DNA of 40,121 bases from an uncultured Eubacteriales bacterium (GCA_934447715.1 CAKSER010000012.1:1-40121), one strand, 5' to 3'. Positions 1 to 8,447 are shown, counted from the first letter of the stretch. Translations and numbers: made by a program. The notes: generated by a model not told the origin, from the letters alone.

Positions 1-37
1 AAAAAGCAGAACAGCGTGACTTCCGCCACGCTGTTCT
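1..37 (-). terminator. Rho-independent terminator, minus strand
   Basis: An 11-bp perfect stem (arms 8-18 and 27-37, containing GAACAGCGTG / CACGCTGTTC) with an 8-nt loop. Read on the minus strand it is followed, after two bases, by a run of five T. It lies about 95 bases past the stop of the minus-strand esterase gene and probably ends that transcript. Confidence 0.75.
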
Positions 38-65
38 CTCTAAACCTTATAAACCTGTCTTATGC

Positions 66-119
66 GCTGCTACCCTGGAAGCGATTTTTTATCGATCGCT
101 GCCCGGGTGCTGTTTTTTT
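66..119 (+). terminator. Probable rho-independent terminator, plus strand
   Basis: An imperfect hairpin (arms about 66-85 and 94-111, pairing AGCGAT with ATCGCT-type bases and ACCC with GGGT) is followed on the plus strand by seven T at 113-119. It would stop a plus-strand transcript entering from the left of the window, facing the terminator at 1-37. The stem has several mismatches. Confidence 0.55.
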
Positions 120-130
120 AATTTCCCACC

Positions 131-898
131 TCAGATAAAGGCGGTCATTTCAAAGTCCTTAAGATTGTGTCGGATAATATAATCGATATAGGAAGCAATA
201 ATTTTTGCGGAAAGAAGATATCCGCAGGGGTTCATGTGACCGGCTAAAAAGAATTTGTCGCGGAACTTCTGGTTGTAAATCGGTGCGTACTCATAAAGGT
301 CAATAATATATGTGTTGTCAAAGCATTCTGCAATTGTGTAGACGGCATCTCTCAGCTTTTTTGCGTTTGTCATGAGGCGCTTTTCGTCATCGTCGTTTTT
401 CGGGGAGGTGACAAGAAAGAATTTTGCATCCGGAGAAATTTGCTTATACTTTTGAATTATCTTTCCGTAATAGCCGATAAAGGTGCAGGCGTTATTCATG
501 TCCGGTTTTATATCGTCCTTTGTGCCGACAATGTGGTTTTGAAAATACAGATCGTTTAAGCCGAGGGCGATGATATATGCTTTGCATTTGTATTTTGGAT
601 CAAAGAAACCCTTCTGATCTGCAAAGCTGTCGATATATTCCTTTGCGGTCATTCCGCCCTGCGAAAAGTTATAAACGGTGATACCGCACATCCGTGCAAG
701 AAACTGTCCCCAGGAATATTCGAAAATATCATGGTATTTTGTCGTGCTTCCCGGAATTACCGCCTCAAATTCGCCGGAGGAAAGGCTGTCTCCGATGCAG
801 CCGATAGTCCTTAAAATTGCGCAGTTTCCGCCGTCGCCTGCAATTCGGTCAAGCGGCTTTTCATTTTCGTCCCATTCGATAAGATCACTGATTTTCAT
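131..898 (-). CDS. SGNH/GDSL-family hydrolase
   Basis: A 255-residue protein with the SGNH esterase/lipase fold signature. The block I nucleophile motif is GDSLSSGE (G36-D37-S38), followed by a block II glycine near residues 81-82 and block III ALGLND with N115 as likely oxyanion residue. The C-terminal catalytic histidine is H221 in AGHMNPCGY. The usual Asp three residues before that His is absent (Leu218), so either another acid serves or the triad is reduced. There is no signal peptide or membrane segment, so it should act in the cytoplasm on an unknown acyl or acetyl ester. The start has a good AAGGAAG ribosome binding site. The gene is monocistronic with its own promoter, divergent from maf. 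The substrate cannot be told from sequence. Confidence 0.8.
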   Translation of the reverse strand: MKISDLIEWDENEKPLDRIAGDGGNCAILRTIGCIGDSLSSGEFEAVIPGSTTKYHDIFEYSWGQFLARMCGITVYNFSQGGMTAKEYIDSFADQKGFFDPKYKCKAYIIALGLNDLYFQNHIVGTKDDIKPDMNNACTFIGYYGKIIQKYKQISPDAKFFLVTSPKNDDDEKRLMTNAKKLRDAVYTIAECFDNTYIIDLYEYAPIYNQKFRDKFFLAGHMNPCGYLLSAKIIASYIDYIIRHNLKDFEMTAFI

Positions 899-936
899 AT
901 TCTTCTTCCTTTCGGATATGTTTTTTCATTTTGTTT

Positions 937-965
937 ATGGTATCAAACGATTATTTAAAAGTCAA
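937..965 (-). promoter_or_regulatory. Sigma-A promoter for the SGNH hydrolase gene
   Basis: On the minus strand, TTGACT (960-965), a 17-base spacer, then TACCAT (937-942). The predicted start is about 30 bases before the gene's AAGGAAG ribosome binding site. It is back to back with the maf promoter. Confidence 0.6.
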
Positions 966-975
966 GACTGAAATA

Positions 976-1004
976 TTGATTTTTAAAATAAGATGTGGTA
1001 TATT
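976..1004 (+). promoter_or_regulatory. Extended -10 sigma-A promoter for maf
   Basis: TTGATT (976-981), exactly 17 bases, then TATATT (999-1004), preceded by the TGn extended -10 element (TGG at 996-998). It lies about 85 bases before the maf start and is divergent from the esterase promoter. Confidence 0.75.
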
Positions 1005-1093
1005 AGAAGTGTATATTATCCGCGCACGGTTTGCGGATGCTGAATTGTAAAGCAGCTTTGGTGCATTACAGCAAAAAAGAGAGGAAGACCGAA

Positions 1094-1702
1094 ATGCCGA
1101 AACTGATTCTTGCTTCAAAATCTCCGAGAAGAATATCGCTTCTGACCGATCTCGGGATAGATATAAAGGCGATTGCAGCCGATATTGACGAGTCGAAAAT
1201 CAAAGCCGAAACGCCTGCAAAAACTACGACTCTTCTTGCAGAAAAGAAGGCGGAGCATATTGCCTTAGAAAAGGACAGGCTTGAAATTGAAGACGGCGAC
1301 ATTATTGTTGCGGCAGATACTCTTGTAGAGATCGACGGACGGGCTCTCGGCAAGCCGAAAAACGAAGAGGATGCCTTTTTGATGCTTAAGGGCCTTTCGG
1401 GAAGAGATCATTTTGTTCATTCCGGAGTCTGCATAATCGCCCAAGGAAAAGGAAAGATCTCCTTTTGCGAGACGACAAGGGTAAAATTTGTTCCGGTTTC
1501 GGACAGGGAAATCAGAAGATATATAGCGACAGGAGAGCCGATGGACAAGGCAGGAGCCTATGGAATACAGGGAAGAGGAGGACTCTTTGTGTCCTCGATT
1601 GAGGGCGACTATTTTAACGTGATGGGGCTTCCGCTTTGCAGGCTTTCGCACGAAACGGAAAGCAATTTCGGCATTTCGCTTTTTGATTTTATAGATAACT
1701 GA
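1094..1702 (+). CDS. maf: Maf-family nucleoside triphosphate pyrophosphatase
   Basis: A 202-residue Maf/YhdE-type house-cleaning pyrophosphatase, which hydrolyses non-canonical or excess nucleotides (commonly dTTP/UTP) to the monophosphate. It shows the N-terminal LASKSPRR substrate loop (residues 6-13), the catalytic Asp in AADTLV (D75), and the LSGRDHFVHSG motif (101-111). The open frame extends to 1031, but ATG 1094 is chosen. It has an AGAGGAAG ribosome binding site just upstream, and family homology begins at MPKLILASKSPRR, whereas the extra 21 codons resemble no family sequence. The length is typical. Its own promoter lies upstream, and lepA follows after 58 bases with a separate promoter. 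Confidence 0.93.
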   Translation: MPKLILASKSPRRISLLTDLGIDIKAIAADIDESKIKAETPAKTTTLLAEKKAEHIALEKDRLEIEDGDIIVAADTLVEIDGRALGKPKNEEDAFLMLKGLSGRDHFVHSGVCIIAQGKGKISFCETTRVKFVPVSDREIRRYIATGEPMDKAGAYGIQGRGGLFVSSIEGDYFNVMGLPLCRLSHETESNFGISLFDFIDN

Positions 1703-1709
1703 CAGAAGT

Positions 1710-1737
1710 TTGAACTGATATTTTAAACCGATATAAT
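1710..1737 (+). promoter_or_regulatory. Sigma-A promoter for lepA-proA
   Basis: TTGAAC (1710-1715), a 16-base spacer, then a consensus TATAAT (1732-1737), in the 58-base gap between maf and lepA. The GCAGGAG ribosome binding site follows closely, so the leader would be very short. Confidence 0.65.
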
Positions 1738-1760
1738 TTTGATTTTGCAGGAGTAATTAT

Positions 1761-3575
1761 ATGTCCGACAGACAGAAACACATACGGAATTTCAGTATTA
1801 TAGCTCATATTGATCACGGTAAATCAACGATTGCCGACCGCATTCTCGAGCAGACACAGGCGGTCTCCAAAAGAGAAATGGAGGATCAGGTGCTCGACAA
1901 TATGGATCTTGAGCGCGAAAGAGGTATTACGATCAAGGCGAGGGCGGTCAATCTGTTATATAAAGCAAATGACGGAGAGGAATATTCGCTTAACCTGATC
2001 GACACTCCGGGCCATGTCGACTTCGGATATGAGGTATCAAGATCTCTTAATGCGTGCGACGGTGCGGTTCTTGTTGTCGACGCCACACAGGGAATTGAGG
2101 CGCAGACGCTTGCAAACGCATATCTTGCGGTCGAAAACGATCTTGAGATTCTTCCGGTAATAAACAAGATCGATCTTCCGTCAGCCGATGTTGAAAAAGT
2201 CAGACGCGAAATTGAGGATGTTATAGGGATCCCTGCAGAGGACTGCCCGGCGGTTTCCGCAAAGCTCGGAACGAATATCGATAAGATGCTTGAGCGCATT
2301 ATAACCGACATTCCGGCTCCGTCTGGCGACGAGGATGCGCCGCTTAAATGTCTGATTTTCGATTCGTACTACGATCCGTTTCTTGGTGTTGTTGTCCTTA
2401 TACGAGTCAAGGACGGCAGAATCAAGGCAGGGGACAAAATTAAAATGATGCATGCCGGTACGGAATTTGAGGTAATTGAGGTAGGTCAGCTTGCAACCTT
2501 CGGTCTCCGTCCGACAAGCGAGCTTGCGGCAGGCGATGTCGGATACTTTACCGCGAGCATTAAAAACGTATCCCAGACAAGAGTCGGAGATACGGTTACA
2601 CATGTGGATAATCCGACCTCAGAGCCGCTTCCGGGCTTCAGAAAAGCCCTTCCGATGGTATTTTCGGGTATTTATCCGGCGGACAGCTCAAGATATAACG
2701 ATCTAAGAGACGCTCTTGAAAAGCTGGAGATCAACGATGCGGCGCTCTCATTTGAGCCCGAGACATCGATTGCTCTCGGTTTCGGCTTCAGATGCGGATT
2801 CCTCGGTCTTCTGCATATGGAAATCATTCAGCAGAGAATCGAGAGGGAATTCAATCTTGACATTATCACAACCGCTCCGAGCGTTATATACAGGATAACA
2901 AAGAAGGGCGGAGAGGTTATGTATATCGACAACCCGACAAACTTCCCGTCAGCCGATTCGATAGAGCTGGCAGAGGAGCCGTTTGTAAAGGCTGATATCA
3001 TCACTCCGCAGGAATATGTCGGCGGAATAATGGAGCTTTGCCAGGATCGCAGAGGAACCTTTATCAACATGACATATCTTGATGACACAAGAACCAAGCT
3101 GCACTATGAGCTTCCCTTAAACGAGATTATCTATGACTTCTTTGACGCTTTAAAGAGCCGTTCAAGAGGCTATGCATCGCTTGACTATGAAATGATGGGC
3201 TACAAGCCGAGCAAGCTTGTCAAGCTCGATTTCATGCTCAACGGAGAGGTGGTCGATGCGCTTTCATTTGTTGTTTTCGAGGAAAAGGCATATCCGAGGG
3301 CAAGGAGGATTGCCGAAAAGCTGAAGGAGAATATCCCGAGACAGCTTTTTGAGATTCCGATTCAGGCTGCGATCGGCGGAAGGGTTATTGCGCGCGAGAC
3401 GGTCAAGGCGTTAAGAAAGGACGTGCTTGCAAAGTGCTACGGCGGTGATATTACAAGAAAGAAAAAGCTTCTTGAAAAGCAGAAGGAAGGAAAGAAGAAG
3501 ATGCGCCAGCTCGGCTCTGTAGAGGTTTCTCCGGAGGCGTTTATGGCGGTTCTTAAGCTCGGTGACGACAACTGA
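1761..3575 (+). CDS. lepA: Elongation factor 4 (back-translocating GTPase LepA)
   Basis: A 604-residue translational GTPase of full family length. EF4 back-translocates stalled ribosomes. The G domain shows G1 AHIDHGKS (residues 15-22), G3 DTPGH (81-85) and G4 NKID (135-138). The EF-Tu-like domain 2, the EF-G-like domains III and V, and the LepA-specific C-terminal domain follow, ending in the family-typical KMRQLGSVEVSPEAFMAVLK. GCAGGAG precedes the ATG at a good distance. The 12-base gap to proA implies co-transcription. Confidence 0.97.
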   Translation: MSDRQKHIRNFSIIAHIDHGKSTIADRILEQTQAVSKREMEDQVLDNMDLERERGITIKARAVNLLYKANDGEEYSLNLIDTPGHVDFGYEVSRSLNACDGAVLVVDATQGIEAQTLANAYLAVENDLEILPVINKIDLPSADVEKVRREIEDVIGIPAEDCPAVSAKLGTNIDKMLERIITDIPAPSGDEDAPLKCLIFDSYYDPFLGVVVLIRVKDGRIKAGDKIKMMHAGTEFEVIEVGQLATFGLRPTSELAAGDVGYFTASIKNVSQTRVGDTVTHVDNPTSEPLPGFRKALPMVFSGIYPADSSRYNDLRDALEKLEINDAALSFEPETSIALGFGFRCGFLGLLHMEIIQQRIEREFNLDIITTAPSVIYRITKKGGEVMYIDNPTNFPSADSIELAEEPFVKADIITPQEYVGGIMELCQDRRGTFINMTYLDDTRTKLHYELPLNEIIYDFFDALKSRSRGYASLDYEMMGYKPSKLVKLDFMLNGEVVDALSFVVFEEKAYPRARRIAEKLKENIPRQLFEIPIQAAIGGRVIARETVKALRKDVLAKCYGGDITRKKKLLEKQKEGKKKMRQLGSVEVSPEAFMAVLKLGDDN

Positions 3576-3587
3576 CAGGAGAAACTT

Positions 3588-4829
3588 ATGCAGATTAACG
3601 AATATGTAGAAGAAATATGCAAAAGGGCAAAATCGGCAGCTCCGGCTCTTGCCCTGGCGGATACAGATAAGAAGAACAGAGCTTTAATTGCGATTGCAAA
3701 AAAGCTTGACGAAAACAGAGAGAAAATCGAAAGTGAAAATAAAACCGATCTTGCAAATCCCGACGCTCCGGTAAAGATGCTTGACCGTCTGAAGCTCGAC
3801 GGCAAAAGAATAGACGGAATTATTTCCTCTCTTTACGAGCTTGTCGGTCTTGCCGACCCGATCGGGGACGGAAAGACCTGGACAAGACCGAACGGACTTA
3901 GAATTTCATGCATCAGAGTTCCGCTCGGCGTTGTCGGAATGATTTATGAGGCAAGACCGAATGTTACGGTGGATGCCGCCGCTCTGTGCATAAAAACCGG
4001 AAATGCGGTTGTTTTAAGAGGCGGAAAGGAGGCAATTCACACTAACAGAGTCCTTGCTTCTATCATGCAGGAGGCTCTTAAGGAGGTCGGGCTTCCCAAG
4101 GACGGAGTTTGCCTTATTGACGATACGACAAGAGAGGGAACCGCCGCTCTTATGACGATGAGAGGCTATCTTGACGTTCTGATTCCGAGAGGCGGAAAGG
4201 GATTGATCCGCTCTGTGGTTGAAAATTCAAAGGTTCCGGTAATCGAAACCGGTGCAGGCAACTGCCACATTTATATCGATGAAAGCGCCGATCTTTCGAT
4301 GGCGGTAAGGGTTGCAATCAACGCAAAGGCATCGCGCCCGTCGGTGTGCAACGCGGTTGAGACGATGCTTGTAAATGAAAGGATTGCAGAGGACTTTCTT
4401 TTGATGTTTGCACGCGAGGCAGAGAAGTACAATCTTGAAATACGCGGATGCAAGAGGACAAGAGAGATCCTGAAATCTGCTTTTGAAGCAACAGAGGAGG
4501 ACTACGAAACCGAGTATGACGATTATATTCTTGCGGTCAAGGTCGTAAAGGATATTTCGGAGGCTGTTTTCCACATAAATAAGTACAGCACCGGTCACAG
4601 CGAGTCGATCATTACAAATGACTTTGCGAATGCCGAAAGATTCAAGAAGGAAATCAATTCCGCGGCGGTTTATGTAAACGCCTCGACGAGATTCACCGAC
4701 GGCGGCGAATTCGGATTCGGTGCGGAGATCGGAATTTCGACTCAGAAGTTGCACGCAAGAGGGCCGATGGGGCTCGAAGCGCTTACCTCAAGCAAATATC
4801 TGATCGACGGCTGCGGACAGATAAGATAA
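3588..4829 (+). CDS. proA: Gamma-glutamyl phosphate reductase
   Basis: A 413-residue protein of the aldehyde dehydrogenase superfamily. It reduces gamma-glutamyl phosphate to glutamate-5-semialdehyde with NADPH, the second step of proline synthesis. The catalytic cysteine is C254 in ASRPSVCNAVETML. The family motifs MIYEARPNVTVDAAALCIKTGN and GGEFGFGAEIGIST are present. The start has an ACAGGAG ribosome binding site. It sits 12 bases after lepA and is followed by a strong bidirectional terminator. The usual partner, glutamate 5-kinase (proB), is not in the window, so it must be elsewhere or ornithine-derived semialdehyde is used. Confidence 0.96.
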   Translation: MQINEYVEEICKRAKSAAPALALADTDKKNRALIAIAKKLDENREKIESENKTDLANPDAPVKMLDRLKLDGKRIDGIISSLYELVGLADPIGDGKTWTRPNGLRISCIRVPLGVVGMIYEARPNVTVDAAALCIKTGNAVVLRGGKEAIHTNRVLASIMQEALKEVGLPKDGVCLIDDTTREGTAALMTMRGYLDVLIPRGGKGLIRSVVENSKVPVIETGAGNCHIYIDESADLSMAVRVAINAKASRPSVCNAVETMLVNERIAEDFLLMFAREAEKYNLEIRGCKRTREILKSAFEATEEDYETEYDDYILAVKVVKDISEAVFHINKYSTGHSESIITNDFANAERFKKEINSAAVYVNASTRFTDGGEFGFGAEIGISTQKLHARGPMGLEALTSSKYLIDGCGQIR

Positions 4830-4872
4830 CATTCTGCTTCTTTGACTGTGAAGGCTAAAAAACCACAAAAAG

Positions 4873-4903
4873 AGACCGAAGCATTTTTGCTTCGGTCTTT
4901 CTG
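4873..4903. terminator. Bidirectional rho-independent terminator
   Basis: An 11-bp perfect stem AGACCGAAGCA (4873-4883) / TGCTTCGGTCT (4888-4898) with a 4-nt loop. T-rich sequence follows on the plus strand and AGAG preceded by five A lies on the other side (T run on the minus strand). It lies between the convergent proA and membrane protein genes and serves both. Confidence 0.85.
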
Positions 4904-4926
4904 CGCTTTTTGAGCATTTTTGAAAT

Positions 4927-5382
4927 TTAAGAGAACATGCTCTTGTACTTTTTTTCTTCGTTTGTTTTTTTGTGCCGTATGCCGTAAATGATAAGCGCGA
5001 TTGCGGCGATGAGGATATATACTGCCGAGATCAGGATTACGACCATGAACGCGCCTCCGCTTTTTATATATCCGGTGAAAAGCATTACCGCAACGACAGA
5101 TGCGATAAAGCAGACAAAATGCAGTGCGGTTCTTCCGAACACGGAGAATTTATCTATGAAGAACAGCCTGTTAGAAGCAGATACGCAGACGCTGAAGAAA
5201 AGAATCGTTGCAATTCCGCTGAGGCTCAGAACCGGTATTCCGGATACCTTCGAAAGCTCTGTTAAAAGCGAGCATAAAAAGGTCAGAATAAGATAAATAA
5301 CAGCGGCAGGGTATATTATATTTTTTACTGTCCGCTTTAAAATGCTTTCGTTTGTTTTTTGTGTTTTTTGATTTTCAGACAT
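4927..5382 (-). CDS. Four-helix hypothetical membrane protein
   Basis: A 151-residue protein with a polar, Lys-rich N terminus (about residues 1-22), four hydrophobic segments (roughly 24-42, 50-70, 82-104 and 110-134), and a charged C-terminal tail (HKKTNEEKKYKSMFS), consistent with an integral membrane protein with both ends in the cytoplasm. The size and arrangement recall small DUF3021-type proteins, but I see no diagnostic motif, so the function is unknown. The ribosome binding site is weak (GGGACGGG). It has its own extended -10 promoter and ends at the shared terminator. Confidence 0.7.
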   Translation of the reverse strand: MSENQKTQKTNESILKRTVKNIIYPAAVIYLILTFLCSLLTELSKVSGIPVLSLSGIATILFFSVCVSASNRLFFIDKFSVFGRTALHFVCFIASVVAVMLFTGYIKSGGAFMVVILISAVYILIAAIALIIYGIRHKKTNEEKKYKSMFS

Positions 5383-5425
5383 ATAAAAGCCCGTCCCGAG
5401 ATTTCAAAGTTACAATTGGATAACC

Positions 5426-5454
5426 AGTATATCACAAAATCGCAAAATATTCAA
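5426..5454 (-). promoter_or_regulatory. Extended -10 promoter for the membrane protein gene
   Basis: On the minus strand, TTGAAT (5449-5454), 17 bases, TATACT (5426-5431) preceded by TGA (TGn). It lies 44 bases before the start codon. The remainder of the interval 5455-5567 is AT-rich with nothing else recognisable. Confidence 0.7.
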
Positions 5455-5567
5455 TGCCTTTTCCTGCAACATAATTAAAAAAAGAAACAGAACAGCTATA
5501 GAATTCTGCCATGATGAATTAATATACGGAAATGTGAATAAAAAGCGCTCTAATGTCGGCAAAACGG

Positions 5568-5596
5568 TTGACATTCGGGCGGTTTTTATATATAAT
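5568..5596 (+). promoter_or_regulatory. Consensus sigma-A promoter for the nusB-recN cluster
   Basis: A perfect TTGACA (5568-5573), 17-base spacer and TATAAT (5591-5596). The leader to nusB is about 40 bases. This is the only clear promoter before the tightly packed genes from nusB to tlyA. Confidence 0.9.
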
Positions 5597-5642
5597 TGAT
5601 TCTGAAATATAATGTAATATGATGAGTGCAGAGGGAATGCAA

Positions 5643-6062
5643 ATGGACAGAAGAACAGCCAGAGAAACAGCTTTTTTAATGCTTTTCGAAAGAGAATTCA
5701 AGCCGGATGAGTCTGCCGGAGATATTCTTGCCTTTGAAAGAGAGATCAGGAAAATCGAGGAGGACGAATTTACAGACAGACTTTATTACGGAGTTATTGA
5801 CAAAGCCGATGCTATTGACGATGTGATAAAATCGCACTCGGTCGGCTGGAAGACAAAGAGGCTGTCCAAGGTTACAATCAGTATTCTGCGTCTTGCGCTC
5901 TATGAGATGATGTTCATGGAGGATGTTCCTCTTAAGGTTTCTATAAACGAGGCGGTCGAGCTTGCAAAGAAGTACGAGGGAGAAAAGGCGCCGGGCTTTA
6001 TAAACGGCGTGCTCAACAGCGCGGCAGACGATCTCGGACTGAAAAACGATGAAGCAAAATAA
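5643..6062 (+). CDS. nusB: Transcription antitermination factor NusB
   Basis: A 139-residue all-helical NusB. With NusE (S10) it binds boxA RNA and supports antitermination on rRNA operons. It begins with the family-typical MDRRTARETAFLMLFERE and ends with the conserved PLKVSINEAVELAKKY...GFINGVLN region. The open frame starts at 5619 (MMSAEGMQ), but ATG 5643 is chosen because AGAGGGA lies six bases upstream and family alignment begins there. The next gene overlaps it by 14 bases, indicating translational coupling. Confidence 0.93.
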   Translation: MDRRTARETAFLMLFEREFKPDESAGDILAFEREIRKIEEDEFTDRLYYGVIDKADAIDDVIKSHSVGWKTKRLSKVTISILRLALYEMMFMEDVPLKVSINEAVELAKKYEGEKAPGFINGVLNSAADDLGLKNDEAK

Positions 6063-6975
6063 GGGCTTTTTAGGCATCGACACAAGCAACTATACAACCT
6101 CGCTTGCATATGTAAAGGACGGAAGGGTTGAAAAAAACCTCAAGAAAATGCTTGCGGTAGAGGAAGGGAAAAGAGGACTTCGTCAAGGAGACGCGGTCTT
6201 TTCTCATACAGTCAACATTCCGGAGCTTGCAAGAATGATGGGAGCTGTCAAGGTCGACGCAATCGGGGTGTCGACAAGGCCGAGGGATGTCGAGGGCTCA
6301 TACATGCCGTGCTTTCTTTGCGGAGTGGCGGAGGCAGAGGCGATTGCTTCGATTTTGGGTGTGCCGGTTTACGGCTTTTCTCACCAGGAGGGGCACATTA
6401 TGGCGGCTTTGTATTCCTGTGACAGAGAGGATCTGTTTGAAAAGGAATTTTTGAGCTTTCACGTTTCCGGGGGGACAACCGAGCTGCTTCATGTGAAGGA
6501 AGGCAAGGTAACAAAGCTCGGGGGAACGCTTGATATAAGCGCCGGAAAGGCGATTGACAGGATCGGAGTCAAGCTCGGTATGAAATTTCCGTGCGGAAAG
6601 GAGCTTGAAAAAGCGGCAGGCGATTTCGAATGCGCAAAGGAAATCCGGGTATGCGTAAACGGCTTTGACTGCAATCTTTCAGGGCTTGAAAACAAGGCGG
6701 ATCAGATGATTTCCGGCGGTGCAAAAGACTGTGAGGTTGCTTCATACGTTCTTGAGTTCATTTATAAAACGATAAAGAAAATGACAGAAAACGCCCTGAC
6801 CGAATTTAAGCCGCTTCCTGTTGTATATGCAGGCGGCGTGATGAGCAACAGGAGAATAAAAGAGAAGCTTTTAAAGGATTTTGACGCTTTTTTTGCAGAG
6901 CCGGAGTTTTCCTGCGACAATGCTGCGGGAATTGCGCTTCTCTGCAAAAGGAAATGGGAGAGTGAAAATGACTGA
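6049..6975 (+). CDS. TsaD/Kae1-like (peptidase M22-type) protein, paralog
   Basis: A 308-residue ASKHA-fold protein of the TsaD/Kae1 family. Visible family motifs are the N-terminal phosphate loop GIDTSNYTTS (9-18), the metal-binding HQEGH (H112, H116), HVSGGTTEL, DISAGKAIDRIG, the C-terminal YAGGVMSNRRIK, and DNAAGIALL. True TsaD (t6A synthesis) is usually about 335-345 residues. This one is shorter and sits between nusB and xseA, a position in Clostridia often held by a second, uncharacterised family member. All ATP- and metal-binding motifs look intact, so it may be active, but whether it is the cell's t6A enzyme cannot be decided here. It overlaps nusB by 14 bases and xseA by 8. Confidence 0.8.
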   Translation: MKQNKGFLGIDTSNYTTSLAYVKDGRVEKNLKKMLAVEEGKRGLRQGDAVFSHTVNIPELARMMGAVKVDAIGVSTRPRDVEGSYMPCFLCGVAEAEAIASILGVPVYGFSHQEGHIMAALYSCDREDLFEKEFLSFHVSGGTTELLHVKEGKVTKLGGTLDISAGKAIDRIGVKLGMKFPCGKELEKAAGDFECAKEIRVCVNGFDCNLSGLENKADQMISGGAKDCEVASYVLEFIYKTIKKMTENALTEFKPLPVVYAGGVMSNRRIKEKLLKDFDAFFAEPEFSCDNAAGIALLCKRKWESEND

Positions 6976-8236
6976 GGCTGTACTTACCGTTTCTCAGCTC
7001 AGCGAATATATAAAAATGCTGCTCGATTCCGACAGAGTGCTTCGGAAGGTTTATGTAAGAGGCGAAATTTCGAATCTGAAAAACTATTCCGGAAACCTGT
7101 ATTTTTCGCTTAAGGATCAGTTTTCGGTAATTAATCTTGTGATGTTTTCATCCTACACCCAAAAGCTGAAATTTGCCCTAAAGGACGGAATGAATGTAAT
7201 TGTCTGCGGCTCTGTTTCGGCATATCCGAAATTCGGAAGGTATCAGCTTTATGCTGTTGATGTGCAGCCGGACGGAATCGGGGCGCTTTATACCGCATAT
7301 GAGCAGCTTAAGGAAAGGCTCGAAGAAGAGGGGCTTTTTGGTGAGGATATCAAAAAGGCGATTCCGGAAATGCCGTCTGCAATCGGGGTTGTAACCTCGC
7401 CCAAGGGTGCGGTTATTCACGATATTATCAATGTCGCAAAAAGAAGATGCAGCGGAGTGAAAATTGTTTTATATCCCTCGCTTGTTCAGGGCGACGGTGC
7501 TGAAAAGCAGCTTATTGACGGGATCAGATTTTTTAACTCAAAGGACGCTCCGGCAGTAGACACGGTTATTATCGGCAGGGGCGGCGGATCGATTGAGGAT
7601 CTTTGGGCATTTAATTCCGAGGCTCTTGCAAGAGAGATCCGAGCATCGCATTTACCGGTCATTTCGGCTGTCGGACACGAGACGGATTATACAATCTGCG
7701 ATTTTGCCTCCGACATGCGCGCGCCTACGCCCTCGGCTGCTGCGGAGATTGCAATTCCGAGCGAAAAGGAGCTGAAAAAGCGGCTTGCAGGCGATCTTGA
7801 AGCGCTTACCGATTTAATTTATGACATGACAGGAAGGTACAGAGAAAGACTGAACCGTCTTTCGGAAAACAAGCTGCTTTCCTCGCCTCTTGCATATATC
7901 GCTTCCGAAAGAGAAATGCTTGAGGGGCTTAAAAGCCGGCTTACAAAGGGAGCAAAGGACAATGTGGACCGTTTCCGTGCGGAAAGCGGACATCTTGCAA
8001 AGATGCTTTCGGCGGTAAGTCCGCTCAATGTACTTTCAAGAGGCTACGGGCTTGTTTTCGATCAGGACGGAAGGGCTGTAAGAAGCGCGGACGGCGTTGA
8101 GGCAAAAGACAGGATTACCGTCAGGCTGAAGGACGGATATATAAAGGCAGAGGTGCTTTCAAGGCACCTTTCAAAGGACAAGGAAGAAAGAAAAACAAAA
8201 CGGGAGACGGAAGATGGCAAAACAGAAGACATTTGA
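6968..8236 (+). CDS. xseA: Exodeoxyribonuclease VII large subunit
   Basis: A 422-residue catalytic subunit of ExoVII, which degrades single-stranded DNA from both ends. The N-terminal OB-fold has VYVRGEISNLKNYSGNLYFSLKD (about residues 28-50). The catalytic domain carries GVVTSPKGAVIHDI, IGRGGGSIEDLWAFN (about 201-215), and GHETDYTICDFASDMRAPTPSAAAE. A coiled-coil region follows, then the C-terminal SRGYGLVFD...GDRITVRL-like segment. The open frame reaches back to 6881, but ATG 6968 is chosen. GGGAGAG precedes it, and homology starts at MTEAVLTVSQLSEYIK. It overlaps both the Kae1-like gene and xseB. Confidence 0.95.
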   Translation: MTEAVLTVSQLSEYIKMLLDSDRVLRKVYVRGEISNLKNYSGNLYFSLKDQFSVINLVMFSSYTQKLKFALKDGMNVIVCGSVSAYPKFGRYQLYAVDVQPDGIGALYTAYEQLKERLEEEGLFGEDIKKAIPEMPSAIGVVTSPKGAVIHDIINVAKRRCSGVKIVLYPSLVQGDGAEKQLIDGIRFFNSKDAPAVDTVIIGRGGGSIEDLWAFNSEALAREIRASHLPVISAVGHETDYTICDFASDMRAPTPSAAAEIAIPSEKELKKRLAGDLEALTDLIYDMTGRYRERLNRLSENKLLSSPLAYIASEREMLEGLKSRLTKGAKDNVDRFRAESGHLAKMLSAVSPLNVLSRGYGLVFDQDGRAVRSADGVEAKDRITVRLKDGYIKAEVLSRHLSKDKEERKTKRETEDGKTEDI

Positions 8237-8447
8237 AGAGGCAATTGAGCGCCTTGAGGAAATAATCGGTCTGCTTGAGGCAGGTCAGGCACCGCTTGAC
8301 GACTCCCTGAAGTATTTCGAGGAGGGCATCGGTCTTGTAAAGCTCTGTACTGCAAAGCTTGATAAGGCGGAGCAGAAGATTACCATTCTTACAAAACAGG
8401 AGGACGGGGAATATCATGAGCAGGATTTTTCCGAGACTGAAGAGTAA
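8214..8447 (+). CDS. xseB: Exodeoxyribonuclease VII small subunit
   Basis: A 77-residue helical protein with the family core KTFEEAIERLEEIIGLLEAGQAPLDDSLKYFEEGI followed by a second helix (LVKLCTAKLDKAEQKI). Several XseB copies decorate the coiled coil of XseA. The start lies 23 bases inside xseA and the last 32 bases overlap ispA, so the three genes are translationally coupled. The length is normal for the family. Confidence 0.93.
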   Translation: MAKQKTFEEAIERLEEIIGLLEAGQAPLDDSLKYFEEGIGLVKLCTAKLDKAEQKITILTKQEDGEYHEQDFSETEE

